A DNA stretch of 64,000 nucleotides from Planotetraspora thailandica (lineage in GTDB: Bacteria > Actinomycetota > Actinomycetes > Streptosporangiales > Streptosporangiaceae), in contig NZ_BOOR01000070.1 in assembly GCF_016863335.1 (NCBI RefSeq), positions 1 through 64,000 of the forward strand. Reading direction: 5' to 3'. Positions 33,386 through 42,048 of the stretch are shown here, in pieces. The notes beneath the pieces were generated by a model. That model did no database searches. It saw only the letters and a program-made list of their open reading frames with translations, and had not been told where the DNA came from. Numbering within the stretch: the stretch's first letter is position 1; the number at the start of each line of letters is the position of its first letter. The translations under genes were made by a program, and so were the position numbers.

Positions 33386-34411
33386 TCAGCTGAATCGGGC
33401 CTCTCCGGAGCCGCTCACGATCTCGCCGAGCACCCATGCAGGCACGCCACGCCCGGAAAGCAGAGCCGTCGCCCGGTCGGCCTCTTCCGCGGGGACGATC
33501 GCGCACATGCCCACACCGAGGTTGAACGTCTTGTCCATCTCGGCCTGGGGCACCGAGCCGTGGCCGGCCAGCACCTCGAAGATCGCCGGCGGGGTCCACG
33601 ACGCCCGGTCCAGCAGGGCGTCGGCGTCCGCGGGAAGGGACCTGGCCAGGTTGGCGGCCAGCCCGCCCCCGGTGATGTGGGCGAAGGCGTGCACCTCGAC
33701 TTCGCGCGTGAGCGCCAGGCAGTCGAGGGAGTAGACGCGGGTCGGCTCGAGCAGCTCCTCGCCGAGCGTACGGGACAGTTCGGGGAGCACCTGCTCCAGG
33801 CCGAGTCCGGCGGTCGCGATGATGTGCCTGACCAGCGAATATCCGTTCGAATGAATGCCGCTGGAGGCCAGCCCGAGCACGACGTCTCCGGGCTTGACCC
33901 GGTCGGGGCCGAGCATCTCCGACGCCTCGACGACGCCCGTCCCCGCGCCCGCGAGGTCGTATTCGTCGGCTCCCATGGCGCCCGGATGCTCGGCGGTCTC
34001 CCCGCCGATGAGGGCGCAGCCGGCCAGGCGGCAGCCTTCGGCGACACCTCCGACGATCTCGGCGATGCGCTCGGGCACCACCTTGCCGCAGGCGATGTAG
34101 TCGGTCATGAACAGGGGCTCGGCGCCGCAGACCACCAGGTCGTCGACGACCATCCCGACCAGGTCGATGCCGATCGTGTCGTGCTTGCCGAGCCGCTGGG
34201 CCAGCATGACCTTGGTCCCGACGCCGTCGGTCGAGGTGGCCAGCAGGGGCCTGCGGTAGCGGAGGAACGCCGAGGCGTCGAAAAGACCCGCGAAACCGCT
34301 CACGTCGGTGACCACCTCGGGCCGGTGCGAGCGGGCGACCCGGGACTTCATCAGCTCGACGGCACGGTCACCTGCGTCGATGTCGACGCCGGCGGCGGCG
34401 TAGCTCGTCAT
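33386..34411 (-). CDS. purM: Phosphoribosylformylglycinamidine cyclo-ligase (AIR synthetase)
   Basis: A 341-residue enzyme closing the imidazole ring of FGAM to give AIR with ATP, the fifth step of purine synthesis. Motifs: YAAAGVDIDAGDRAVELMK at the start, STDGVGTK, DLVGMVVDDLVVCGAEPLF, GGETAEHPG and ITGGGL. A GGAGG site precedes ATG at 34411, which overlaps the purF stop (ATGA), so purF-purM are translationally coupled. Confidence 0.96.
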   Translation of the reverse strand: MTSYAAAGVDIDAGDRAVELMKSRVARSHRPEVVTDVSGFAGLFDASAFLRYRRPLLATSTDGVGTKVMLAQRLGKHDTIGIDLVGMVVDDLVVCGAEPLFMTDYIACGKVVPERIAEIVGGVAEGCRLAGCALIGGETAEHPGAMGADEYDLAGAGTGVVEASEMLGPDRVKPGDVVLGLASSGIHSNGYSLVRHIIATAGLGLEQVLPELSRTLGEELLEPTRVYSLDCLALTREVEVHAFAHITGGGLAANLARSLPADADALLDRASWTPPAIFEVLAGHGSVPQAEMDKTFNLGVGMCAIVPAEEADRATALLSGRGVPAWVLGEIVSGSGEARFS

Positions 34412-35886
34412 CGCTGAGCCTCCAGCACGTATTTGCCGATCCTGTCCTGATCGATCGGGATGGGGTAGCGGCCGTCGAAGCAGGCGCGGCAGAGCCGGTC
34501 GGCCGGAATGGTGGTCGCTTGGGTCAGGCCGTCGAGCGAGATGTAGCCGAGGGAGTCGGCGCCCAGGGAGGCGCGGATCTCCTCCACCGACAACGATCCC
34601 GCGATCAGCTCGGCCCGGGTGGCGAAGTCGATGCCGTAGAAGCACGGCCAGGCCACAGGCGGCGAGGAGATGCGCACGTGGACCTCGGTGGCGCCCGCCT
34701 CCCTGAGCATCTTGACGATGGCGCGCTGGGTGTTGCCGCGGACGATCGAGTCGTCCACGACCACCAGGCGCTTGCCCTCGATGACCTCGCGCAGCGGGTT
34801 GAGCTTGAGCCGGATGCCGAGCTGGCGGATCGTCTGCGAAGGCTGGATGAAGGTCCGGCCGACGTAGGAGTTCTTCACCAGGCCCTGGCCGTACGGGATG
34901 CCGCTCTGCTCGGCGTAGCCGATGGCGGCGGGCGTGCCGGACTCGGGGGTCGGGATCACGAGGTCGGCCTCGACCGGGTGCTCCCTCGCGAGGGCGCGGC
35001 CCACCTCGACCCGGGTGGCCTGGACGCCGCGGCCGGCGATCGTGGTGTCGGGACGGGCGAGGTAGACGTATTCGAAGAGGCAGCCCTTGGGCTCAGGGGT
35101 GGCGAACCGGAGGGATCGGACCCCGCGCTCGTCGATCGTCAACAGCTCGCCGGGCTCGATCTCGCGGACGAAGCTCGCGCCGACGATGTCGAGCGCGGCG
35201 GTCTCGGAGGCGACCACCCAGCCGGTCTTCTCGTTGCCGGCGCGGTCCTGGCCGACGTTCGCCGTGCCGGGCAGCCGGCCGAGCACCAGGGGACGGATGC
35301 CCTGGGGGTCGCGGGCCGCGAACAGCGTGGTCTCGTTCATCCAGACGAGGGAGTAGGCGCCCTTGACCTCGGGGAACAGCTCTGCCGCGGCCTCCTCGAC
35401 CGGGCGGGAGCCGTCCTGCGCGAGGAGGGCGGTCAGCACCTCGGTGTCGGTGGTCGCCTTGATCGCCCCGGCGGGAAGCCGCTCCATGAGCTCGGCGGTG
35501 TTGATCAGGTTGCCGTTGTGGGCCAGCGCGAGCCCGCCGCCCTCGGAGGAGCTCAGCGTGGGCTGCGCGTTCTCCCAGACGCTCGATCCCGTCGTGGAGT
35601 AGCGGCAGTGGCCGATGGCGAGGTGGCCACGCAGGGTCCCGAGGATCGACTCGTCGAAGACCTGGGCCACTAAGCCCATGTCCTTGTAGATGAGAATGCG
35701 GCTGCCCTCGCTCACGGCGATGCCCGCGGACTCCTGTCCTCGGTGCTGCAGCGCGTACAGGCCGTAATAGGTCAGTTTGGAGACGTCCTCCCCAGGAGCC
35801 CACACTCCGAATACGCCGCAGGCGTCCTGTGGTGCACGGTCCCCGGGGTCGAGGTCATGGCCGAGACGGCCGTCGCCCTTCAACAC
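34408..35886 (-). CDS. purF: Amidophosphoribosyltransferase
   Basis: A 492-residue enzyme for the first committed step of purine synthesis. A 22-residue propeptide precedes the catalytic nucleophile Cys23 in DACGVFG. The glutaminase half has ALQHRGQES and LAHNGNLIN; the PRPP loop is VVVDDSIVRGNT. Cysteines in KGCLFEYVYLARPD, WPCFYGID and CRACFDG fit the [4Fe-4S] type of PurF, which is oxygen-sensitive. The GTG at 35886 is chosen because known relatives begin with the same GDGRL-type propeptide; no strong ribosome site is seen. Confidence 0.95.
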   Translation of the reverse strand: MLKGDGRLGHDLDPGDRAPQDACGVFGVWAPGEDVSKLTYYGLYALQHRGQESAGIAVSEGSRILIYKDMGLVAQVFDESILGTLRGHLAIGHCRYSTTGSSVWENAQPTLSSSEGGGLALAHNGNLINTAELMERLPAGAIKATTDTEVLTALLAQDGSRPVEEAAAELFPEVKGAYSLVWMNETTLFAARDPQGIRPLVLGRLPGTANVGQDRAGNEKTGWVVASETAALDIVGASFVREIEPGELLTIDERGVRSLRFATPEPKGCLFEYVYLARPDTTIAGRGVQATRVEVGRALAREHPVEADLVIPTPESGTPAAIGYAEQSGIPYGQGLVKNSYVGRTFIQPSQTIRQLGIRLKLNPLREVIEGKRLVVVDDSIVRGNTQRAIVKMLREAGATEVHVRISSPPVAWPCFYGIDFATRAELIAGSLSVEEIRASLGADSLGYISLDGLTQATTIPADRLCRACFDGRYPIPIDQDRIGKYVLEAQR

Positions 35887-36053
35887 GTACCTGAGTCTAG
35901 GTCGGCGGAGGTGCTGCTCGGACACATGGGGGGCGGAGAGGACGCAGGGCGAGCGATCACGAACATCCGTGTCAGTCCTGGTTGTTCCTGTGTTTATGGG
36001 GGACCCTAGGCTTTCCGGCAGGCTCAGATATTGAGGCACGGGAGAGAACGACT

Positions 36054-36734
36054 TTGGCCACACCCGACGACCCCGACAAGACCCCGGCCTTCCCCGGCCG
36101 CTACGAACCGGAGAAGGCCCAGAACATCCCCCAGGGTCCGAAAGAGGGCGGAGAGCCCGCTGGAGGGGAGGGTGGACAGCCGTTCCCCGGTCCGCCCGGA
36201 TCGCAGGGAGGACCGTCATGGCAGCCGCCGGCGGGCGGAGGGCCGTGGGGTGCTCCTCCCCCCGGCGGCGCGCCCGGGCAGCCCGGAGAGGGCAGCGGAT
36301 GGCCGCCTGCGGGCGGCGGCGGGTGGCCCCCGCCCCTGGGTGGCGGCGGCCCCTGGCAGGCACCTCCCCCCGGCGGCCCCTGGCAGGCCCCGCCGCCCAG
36401 CGGGGGATTGGGCACCGCCGCCCTCGTGCTCGGCATCCTCAGCCTCGTCCTGCTGATCGCCTGCGGCCTGGGGATTCTCCTCGCGATCGTCGGGATCATC
36501 ATCGGCATCGTGGCGATCGCCAAGGGGTCGGGCAAGACGAGGGCCATCGTCGGCGTGGTCCTGAGCGGGCTCACGCTCGTCATCGCCCTGGTCGGCGGCA
36601 TCGTGGCCTACAACTGGCTCGAGCGCACCGGCGTTCTCGAATGTCTCGACCGCAGCCGCTACCCCACCCAGGAGGCGGCCCAGCAGTGCGTCCAGGACAA
36701 GTTCAACCAGATACAACCCACGACAGGCGTCTGA
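36054..36734 (+). CDS. DUF4190-type membrane protein with Pro/Gly-rich N-terminus
   Basis: A 226-residue protein. The first 120 residues are a Pro/Gly/Trp-rich disordered cytoplasmic region with WPP, WQAPPPGG-like repeats. Two hydrophobic helices follow (TAALVLGILSLVLLIACGLG and VVLSGLTLVIALVGGIVAYN) around GIVAIAKGSGKTRA, the usual DUF4190 layout. TTG at 36054 with GGGAGAG upstream is the likely start. Function unknown. It is divergent from purF. Confidence 0.8.
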   Translation: MATPDDPDKTPAFPGRYEPEKAQNIPQGPKEGGEPAGGEGGQPFPGPPGSQGGPSWQPPAGGGPWGAPPPGGAPGQPGEGSGWPPAGGGGWPPPLGGGGPWQAPPPGGPWQAPPPSGGLGTAALVLGILSLVLLIACGLGILLAIVGIIIGIVAIAKGSGKTRAIVGVVLSGLTLVIALVGGIVAYNWLERTGVLECLDRSRYPTQEAAQQCVQDKFNQIQPTTGV

Positions 36735-36741
36735 CGAGGCC

Positions 36742-37179
36742 TCACATCAGCGGCAGATAGTCCGACACGTCGGCCCTGGAGCCGCTGGCCGCGATCTTCC
36801 CGGTCGCGAGGGCGTCGGCCCAGGACATCCCGCCGGTGGCGAGCTCCAGCCAGGTGGCCGGGTCGGTCTCGATGACGTTGGGAGGGGTCCCGCGCGTGTG
36901 GCGGGGCCCCTCCACGCATTGCACCGCCGCGTACGGCGGCACCCGGACCTCCACCGTCCGCCCGGGTGCGCGCGCCGCCAGCCGGTCCAGCAGATCCCGT
37001 ACGGCGAAGCGCGCGGCCTCCTTGAGGGGCGTCAGCCCCGCCCGGTAGGCGTCGAGCACCACCCGCACGCAGGCGTCGGCCACGAGGCCGTCGGGCCCGT
37101 CGAACGGCGGCCTCCCCAGGTCGGCGAGTTGGGCGTCGAGTGCCTGCCTGGCCTTGTCCGGATCGATTCTGCGCGGCAT
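36742..37179 (-). CDS. Sterol carrier family protein
   Basis: A 145-residue protein of the bacterial SCP-like family found beside pur genes in actinomycetes: PDKARQALDAQLADLG at the start and VRVPPYAAVQCVEGPRHTRG with NVIETDPATWLELATG near the C-terminus. The fold resembles SCP2 and may bind lipid; role unknown. ATG at 37179 fits the family; the frame is open to 37197. Confidence 0.78.
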   Translation of the reverse strand: MPRRIDPDKARQALDAQLADLGRPPFDGPDGLVADACVRVVLDAYRAGLTPLKEAARFAVRDLLDRLAARAPGRTVEVRVPPYAAVQCVEGPRHTRGTPPNVIETDPATWLELATGGMSWADALATGKIAASGSRADVSDYLPLM

Positions 37180-37212
37180 CCGCCCATTGTCGTGCAACCG
37201 TTGTGCAACCGG

Positions 37213-38628
37213 TCAGCCGACCGTTTCCGGGACGGGCTCGGCGGCCACCGCCGCGGCCGCCCGGCGCGCCCGCAACGAGAACAGGCTGACCGGCACGCCC
37301 ACGATCACGATCACGGCCGCGATCAGCAGGGTGAACTGGTAGGCGTCCAGGAACCTGTGCAGGGCCGTTCCTGTGGCGGCGCTCTGCCGAGCGCTGAGGA
37401 TGGCGCCGAGGATCGTCACACCAAGGAGGCCGAAGACCTCACGTGAGACGTTGAGCACCCCGGACGCGACGCCCGCCCTCTCGGTGGGCATCGTGTCGAG
37501 CACCAGGCTGGTCAGCGGCACGAGCATTCCCGCGCCCGCGCCGTAGATGAGGAACCAGGGCAGCAGGTCGAGGTAGGCGCTCGACTCTCCCACACGGGAC
37601 AGGCCGCCGATGGCGACGGCCATCAGGGCCAGGCCCGTGGCGACCGTGAGGGCGCTGCCGAAACGCTCGGCGAGCCGGGGGGACATGGTGGCCACGATCG
37701 CCATCAGCAAGGCCATCGGAACGAAGCCCGCCCCGGCCTGGATGGGGGTGAAACCGAGCGCGCTCTGCAGGTACAACGCGGTGTAGAAGTAGATGCCGAA
37801 CACGCCGAACGCCCACAGGCCCATCGAGAGCAGGCCCCCGCTGAAGATCCGCTCCCGGAAGAGGGTGAGGTCGATCATCGGCTTCGCCGTACGGGCCTCG
37901 ACGACGAGGAAGGCGACGGCCGCGAGGGCCGCGACGGCGAAGGCGCCGAGGATGAGGCCGGACGTCCAGCCCCGCGACTCTCCTTCGATCAGCGCGTAGG
38001 TCAGGGCGAACAGTGCCACCGTGGATGCCGCCAGGCCCGGCAGGTCGAGCCCGGCGCCGGCGGTCGCGGAGCGCGGCACGCGGATCGAGCGCCATCCGAG
38101 CACGGCCGTCACCACGCCGACGGGCCCGTTGAGGAGGAAGATCCACCCCCAGTCGGCGTTCTCGCTGAGGAAACCGCCGGTCAGCGGGCCGACCGCGAGC
38201 GCCAGCGCCCCCACCGCGCTCCAGACGCCGACGGCCGTGGCCCGCTCACGCGGGTCGGGGAAGACCGCGGCGAGGAGGGCGAGCGACGTCGGGGTGAGCA
38301 GTGCGGCGCCCACACCCTGGACGGCTCGTGCCGCGATCAACGCCTCCTGGTTGCCGGCGAGACCGGCCGCGACGGAGGCGAGGGTGAAGACGGCGAGCCC
38401 CGCGAAGAACATCGTGCGCGTGCCGACGAGGTCGGCCAGGCGTCCGCCCACGAGCAGGAGCCCGGCGAACACCAGGATGTAGGCGCTCACGATCCATTCC
38501 AGGCCCGACATGGTCAACCCGAGATCACGCTGGATCGTCGGCAGGGCCACGTTGACCACGTTGTTGTCGAGGTAGGTCATGAACGTCGCGAGCGACACGG
38601 CGACGAGCGCCCACCATCTTCCAGTCAT
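37213..38628 (-). CDS. DHA2-family MFS drug transporter
   Basis: A 471-residue membrane protein with about 14 hydrophobic helices. Motifs: LDNNVVNVALPTIQRDL in helix 1 (the DHA2 signature), GGRLADLVGTR in loop 2-3, and RAVQGVGAALLTPTS in helix 4. AAGGAGG precedes the ATG. It likely exports a hydrophobic compound by proton antiport. It is divergent from a TetR gene and the operator at 38650-38672 lies between, so TetR control is probable. Confidence 0.92.
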   Translation of the reverse strand: MTGRWWALVAVSLATFMTYLDNNVVNVALPTIQRDLGLTMSGLEWIVSAYILVFAGLLLVGGRLADLVGTRTMFFAGLAVFTLASVAAGLAGNQEALIAARAVQGVGAALLTPTSLALLAAVFPDPRERATAVGVWSAVGALALAVGPLTGGFLSENADWGWIFLLNGPVGVVTAVLGWRSIRVPRSATAGAGLDLPGLAASTVALFALTYALIEGESRGWTSGLILGAFAVAALAAVAFLVVEARTAKPMIDLTLFRERIFSGGLLSMGLWAFGVFGIYFYTALYLQSALGFTPIQAGAGFVPMALLMAIVATMSPRLAERFGSALTVATGLALMAVAIGGLSRVGESSAYLDLLPWFLIYGAGAGMLVPLTSLVLDTMPTERAGVASGVLNVSREVFGLLGVTILGAILSARQSAATGTALHRFLDAYQFTLLIAAVIVIVGVPVSLFSLRARRAAAAVAAEPVPETVG

Positions 38629-38649
38629 GAGGGGTCCTCCTTATACGAG

Positions 38650-38672
38650 GTACATGTACGTCGTACATGTAC
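38650..38672. promoter_or_regulatory. Tandem palindromic operator between a TetR gene and an exporter gene
   Basis: GTACATGTAC occurs at 38650-38659 and 38663-38672, three bases apart. Each copy is itself a perfect palindrome and the pair is a larger near-palindrome. It sits 22 bases before the exporter start and 59 before the tetR-like start. A related TTGTACGCCGTAT lies at 38689-38701. Confidence 0.75.
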
Positions 38673-38730
38673 GGTGCATAGGAGACCTTGTACGCCGTAT
38701 AGTTGTCAAGTCGCACAAGGAGGGACGGCC

Positions 38731-39426
38731 ATGGCACCAGCAGAGAAGCTCACGCGTCTCGCCGTGGTGGAGAAGGCGCTCGAGCTCGCCGACGCCGAGG
38801 GGGTCGAGGCGGCCACCATCAGGCGCCTGGCCCAGGAGCTGGGCGTCACGCCGATGGCGCTCTACTGGCACTTCAAGAACAAGGAGCTCCTGCTCCTCGG
38901 GATGCTCGACCACGTGCTGGCGGAGGTGACCCCGGAGTTCGATCCGGCGGACCCGTGGAACGTGCGGCTGCGGGCGATGGTCGAGGCGCTGACCCGTGTC
39001 CTGCGGCGGCATCCGTCGATCGTCGGGGTGTTCCCCATGGTCGCCAAGCACGACTCGGCCAACTTCACCCGCGCGACGGAGACCGCCCTCGCGCTGCTCA
39101 GCTCGGTGGGGTTCTCCCTCGACGAAGCCTTCCTGATCTCGTCGTATCTGCTCCACGGCGTGCTCGCGCTCGTGGAGGACGAGCCGGCCTGCCCGCGTCA
39201 CATGAGCTCGAAAGAGGCCGCCGAATGGCGCAGGCAGAAGCGGCTCACACTGGAGGCGCTTCCGGCGGACCGCTTTCCCAACATGGTGGAGTTCGCCAAG
39301 ACCTACGACGGCGAGCCCGACGTCGACCGCTACTACGCCTTCGGTGTGGGCCTGCTGATGTCCGGTGTGGAGGCCATGGCCGCGCACAGGGCGCCGAGCA
39401 CGGCGACGCCGAGCAGCACCAGGTAG
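38731..39426 (+). CDS. TetR family regulator (TetR_C tetracycline-type)
   Basis: A 231-residue repressor. The DNA-binding part is VVEKALELADAEGVEAATIR followed by RLAQELGVTPMALYWHFKNK, about residues 10-50. The C-terminal domain resembles TetR_C. CAAGGAGGG lies upstream of the ATG. The last residues (AAHRAPSTATPSSTR) are unlike a natural helix end and are encoded inside the 3' end of the convergent MFS gene, overlapping by 94 bases. It probably controls the divergent exporter. Confidence 0.88.
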   Translation: MAPAEKLTRLAVVEKALELADAEGVEAATIRRLAQELGVTPMALYWHFKNKELLLLGMLDHVLAEVTPEFDPADPWNVRLRAMVEALTRVLRRHPSIVGVFPMVAKHDSANFTRATETALALLSSVGFSLDEAFLISSYLLHGVLALVEDEPACPRHMSSKEAAEWRRQKRLTLEALPADRFPNMVEFAKTYDGEPDVDRYYAFGVGLLMSGVEAMAAHRAPSTATPSSTR

Positions 39427-40784
39427 GTCTGCTGGAAGCCGGTCATCAACTGCTGAACGGCGACGGGCGACAGGGCCGACAGCGTGCCGGCGTAGACCTG
39501 GCCGCGAAGCTCCGGCGTCACCGAGCCGGTGAGCACGCTCAGCGTGGTGGCCACGCTGAGCACGATGCCCACGTTCATGATCGTGAGCCGGAATCCGTTG
39601 ACGACGCCCAGGCTTCCCAGCGGGAGGGTGCTCATCACCTGGGTGGTGTTGCCCGTGAGGAAGGCCCCGCTGCCGCATCCGGCGAGGAAGAGCCCCGCCC
39701 CGATCACCCAGTACGGCGTGGCCGTACCGGCGGACAGGACCAGCACGAGCAGCCCGGCGGCGGACAGGGCGCATCCGGCGAGCGACAACGTGTACGCGCT
39801 CACTCTGCGGCCGAGGGCGCCCACCACAGGTGAGGCCAGGGCCATCCCGATCGGCAGGGGCAGCACGCCGAGACCGGCCGTCAGCGCGTCCACCCCTCGA
39901 GCGGCCTGGAAGTACAGGCCCGTGAGCAGGATCAGGGACGCGCGGGCCAGCGCGTTGCAGAACGAGGCGAGGTTGGCGAAGGCCAGCATCCGCCCGCCGA
40001 ACAACGACAGGGCGATCACGGGGTTGCGCACGCGCCGCTCGACGAGCACCAGCACGGGCACGAGGACGACCGCCGCCAGGCCGGGGAGCAGATCACCCTG
40101 GCTGATCGCGATCAGGGCGGCCGACAGCGCGGCGAACACGATCAGGTTGCCGAGCACGTCCACCGGCTCTCTGCGGCCTCTCGGCACCTTGCGCAGCGTC
40201 AGCGCGCCCCACACCAGCGCGACGATTCCCGCCGGGACGTTGATCCAGAAGATCCAGCGCCAGCCGAGCGTGTCGGCGATCAGGCCGCCGACCGTGGGCC
40301 CGGCGAGCTGGGCGACCGACAAGGTGCCGATGTAGACGCCCATACCCTGGCTCAGCCGGTCGGGAGGGAAGGCGGCCGTGATGATGACGGTGCCGTTGGC
40401 GAGGATCATCGCCGCGCCCAGACCCTGTACGGCACGCACGGCGATGAGGATGCCCGCGCTGGGAGCCAGCCCGGCGAGCAGGGACGCCCCGGTGAACAGG
40501 GCGAACCCGAGCAGGTAGACCTCCCGCCTGCCCACGAGGTCGGCCACCCTGCCGAAGAAGACGAGTGTGGCGGTGCTGACCAGCAGGTAGGCCAGCAGGA
40601 TCCAGCTCGACGCGAGCGGGCTCGCGTCGAAGTGCCGCACGACCTCGGGCAGCGCGACGTTGAGCGTGCTCGCGCCGATGCCGATGAGCACGAGGCCGAG
40701 CCCGGTGACCGAGCAGACCCGCCACGCGTAGCGCAGCGCGTCGGCGTGTTCGGGGGAGCCGGGACGCAGGGGGACGTCGATCAT
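39333..40784 (-). CDS. DHA2-family MFS transporter
   Basis: A 483-residue protein with about 14 membrane helices: IGASTLNVALPEVVRHFD in helix 1, FGRVADLVGRREVYLLG in loop 2-3 and RAVQGLGAAMILANGT in helix 4. The gene starts 16 bases after the CdaR/PucR-like regulator stop on the same strand, so the two are probably one transcript. Its 3' end overlaps the convergent TetR gene by 94 bases. Substrate unknown. Confidence 0.9.
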   Translation of the reverse strand: MIDVPLRPGSPEHADALRYAWRVCSVTGLGLVLIGIGASTLNVALPEVVRHFDASPLASSWILLAYLLVSTATLVFFGRVADLVGRREVYLLGFALFTGASLLAGLAPSAGILIAVRAVQGLGAAMILANGTVIITAAFPPDRLSQGMGVYIGTLSVAQLAGPTVGGLIADTLGWRWIFWINVPAGIVALVWGALTLRKVPRGRREPVDVLGNLIVFAALSAALIAISQGDLLPGLAAVVLVPVLVLVERRVRNPVIALSLFGGRMLAFANLASFCNALARASLILLTGLYFQAARGVDALTAGLGVLPLPIGMALASPVVGALGRRVSAYTLSLAGCALSAAGLLVLVLSAGTATPYWVIGAGLFLAGCGSGAFLTGNTTQVMSTLPLGSLGVVNGFRLTIMNVGIVLSVATTLSVLTGSVTPELRGQVYAGTLSALSPVAVQQLMTGFQQTYLVLLGVAVLGALCAAMASTPDISRPTPKA

Positions 40785-40800
40785 GTGGTTCTGGCCCGCC

Positions 40801-41955
40801 TCATGCCCGTGGGCGGTAACGCCCGGACAGCCGGGCCAGTTTGAGGCTGAGATGCAGGCTCAGCCGCTCGCTGCCGTCGCTGAGGTCGGTCTCCGCCAGT
40901 TCCTCCACCCGCTGCAGCCGGTAGTAGAGCGAGGTGCGGTGCAGCCGCAGCCGGTGTGAGGCGGCCGCCGCGCTGCCCGCCAGGTCGAGGTAGGTCTCCA
41001 GGGTCTCCAGCAGCGGCAGGTGCTGATCGTGGCCGAGCAGCCGTTCCAGGCCGGGATGCAGGTCGTCCTGGGGCACGCGGGTCAGCATCCGGTAGACGCC
41101 GAGCCTGGCCCATTCCGCCGAACGACCGAGCTCGGGCACCCGGGCGGCGACCTCCGCCGCGTGCAGGGCCTCGGCATACGACTCGGCCGCGCCGGAGAGC
41201 GAGGGACGCGGCCTGCCGATGCCGACCAGCACCGGAACGTCCATCGCCGCGTGCATCTCCTCGGCGAACGCCGACGTGCCCGCGGTGAGGAGCACGGCGT
41301 GGTCGTAACGCACGAGATGCAGGGGCTGGTGTGCGGCCAGGCGCCGCCGTACGGCCAGCAGACCGCGTTCCAGCGTCAGTCGCAGGGCCTCGTCCGCCTC
41401 CGCCGCCGCGGGCTTGGCGACCGTCACCGTGACCGGCATCGTCTGGGGGAAGGCGCCGGCCTCGATGAGCGCGCGGGCCGCTTCGGCCTCGCCGAGCAGC
41501 AGCCCGCTGATTGCTTCGAGCTCCCGGTGGGAGGCGAGGCCGGACGCCAGGCTCTCGTGGAAGAGAGCCAGGGCGAGCGTGGGGACGGCGGCGGCCGCCA
41601 CGTCGACCTCGGCCTGGTTCATCGGAGGGCCGGCGTCGATGAACCAGAGGAAGCCCAGCAGCCGGCCGTCATGCCGTACGGGGACGCAGACCCGCGGCAG
41701 CAGGCCGAGGTCGGGGGCGGCGGGTGTGCGCAGCGGCCCTTCCGCGCCGAGGATTCCGGCGGAGCGGAGGAACGCGCGGACCTCCGGCGTCGTATGGCGG
41801 TGCAGGATGGAGTCGCGGCGGATGTCGTCGAGCTGGCCGTTCTGCTCGGTGTAGGCGACCACGCGCTGGCGGGCGTCATCCAGCAGCAGGGGGCGGTCGA
41901 GGCGCGCGGCGAGATCCTCCACGATCCGCTGAAGGTCCGCCACGCGGTCTCCCAT
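40801..41955 (-). CDS. CdaR/PucR-family transcriptional regulator
   Basis: A 384-residue regulator. The N-terminal region holds a GAF-like sensing segment (DRPLLLDDARQRVVAYTEQN; LPRVCVPVRHDGRLLGFLWF), a GGDEF-like middle follows (VLVGIGRPRPSLSGAAESYA), and the C-terminal HTH_30 is LETLETYLDLAGSAAAASHR with LHRTSLYYRLQRVEE. Only this part of a much longer open frame is real; the rest is antisense to the protease gene. It is divergent from the M6 protease with a 17-bp palindrome between them. Confidence 0.9.
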   Translation of the reverse strand: MGDRVADLQRIVEDLAARLDRPLLLDDARQRVVAYTEQNGQLDDIRRDSILHRHTTPEVRAFLRSAGILGAEGPLRTPAAPDLGLLPRVCVPVRHDGRLLGFLWFIDAGPPMNQAEVDVAAAAVPTLALALFHESLASGLASHRELEAISGLLLGEAEAARALIEAGAFPQTMPVTVTVAKPAAAEADEALRLTLERGLLAVRRRLAAHQPLHLVRYDHAVLLTAGTSAFAEEMHAAMDVPVLVGIGRPRPSLSGAAESYAEALHAAEVAARVPELGRSAEWARLGVYRMLTRVPQDDLHPGLERLLGHDQHLPLLETLETYLDLAGSAAAASHRLRLHRTSLYYRLQRVEELAETDLSDGSERLSLHLSLKLARLSGRYRPRA

Positions 41956-41968
41956 CTGGGTTTTTCTA

Positions 41969-41985
41969 CGGTTGTCGGACAACCG
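41969..41985. promoter_or_regulatory. 17-bp palindrome between the CdaR/PucR-like regulator and the M6 protease genes
   Basis: CGGTTGTC-g-GACAACCG, a perfect 8-1-8 palindrome, 14 bases before the regulator start and 80 bases before the protease start. Likely operator of the regulator, controlling both divergent transcripts. Confidence 0.75.
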
Positions 41986-42048
41986 GCTTTCGATCTTCTC
42001 TACAACTGAACGATGATTTGGGTCAAGGCCGTATATACCGTCCGAATC

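Noticed and set aside
34412-36363. Long N-terminal extension of PurF to 36363
   Set aside because: Family members start with the short propeptide found at 35886; the extension runs antisense to the DUF4190 gene.
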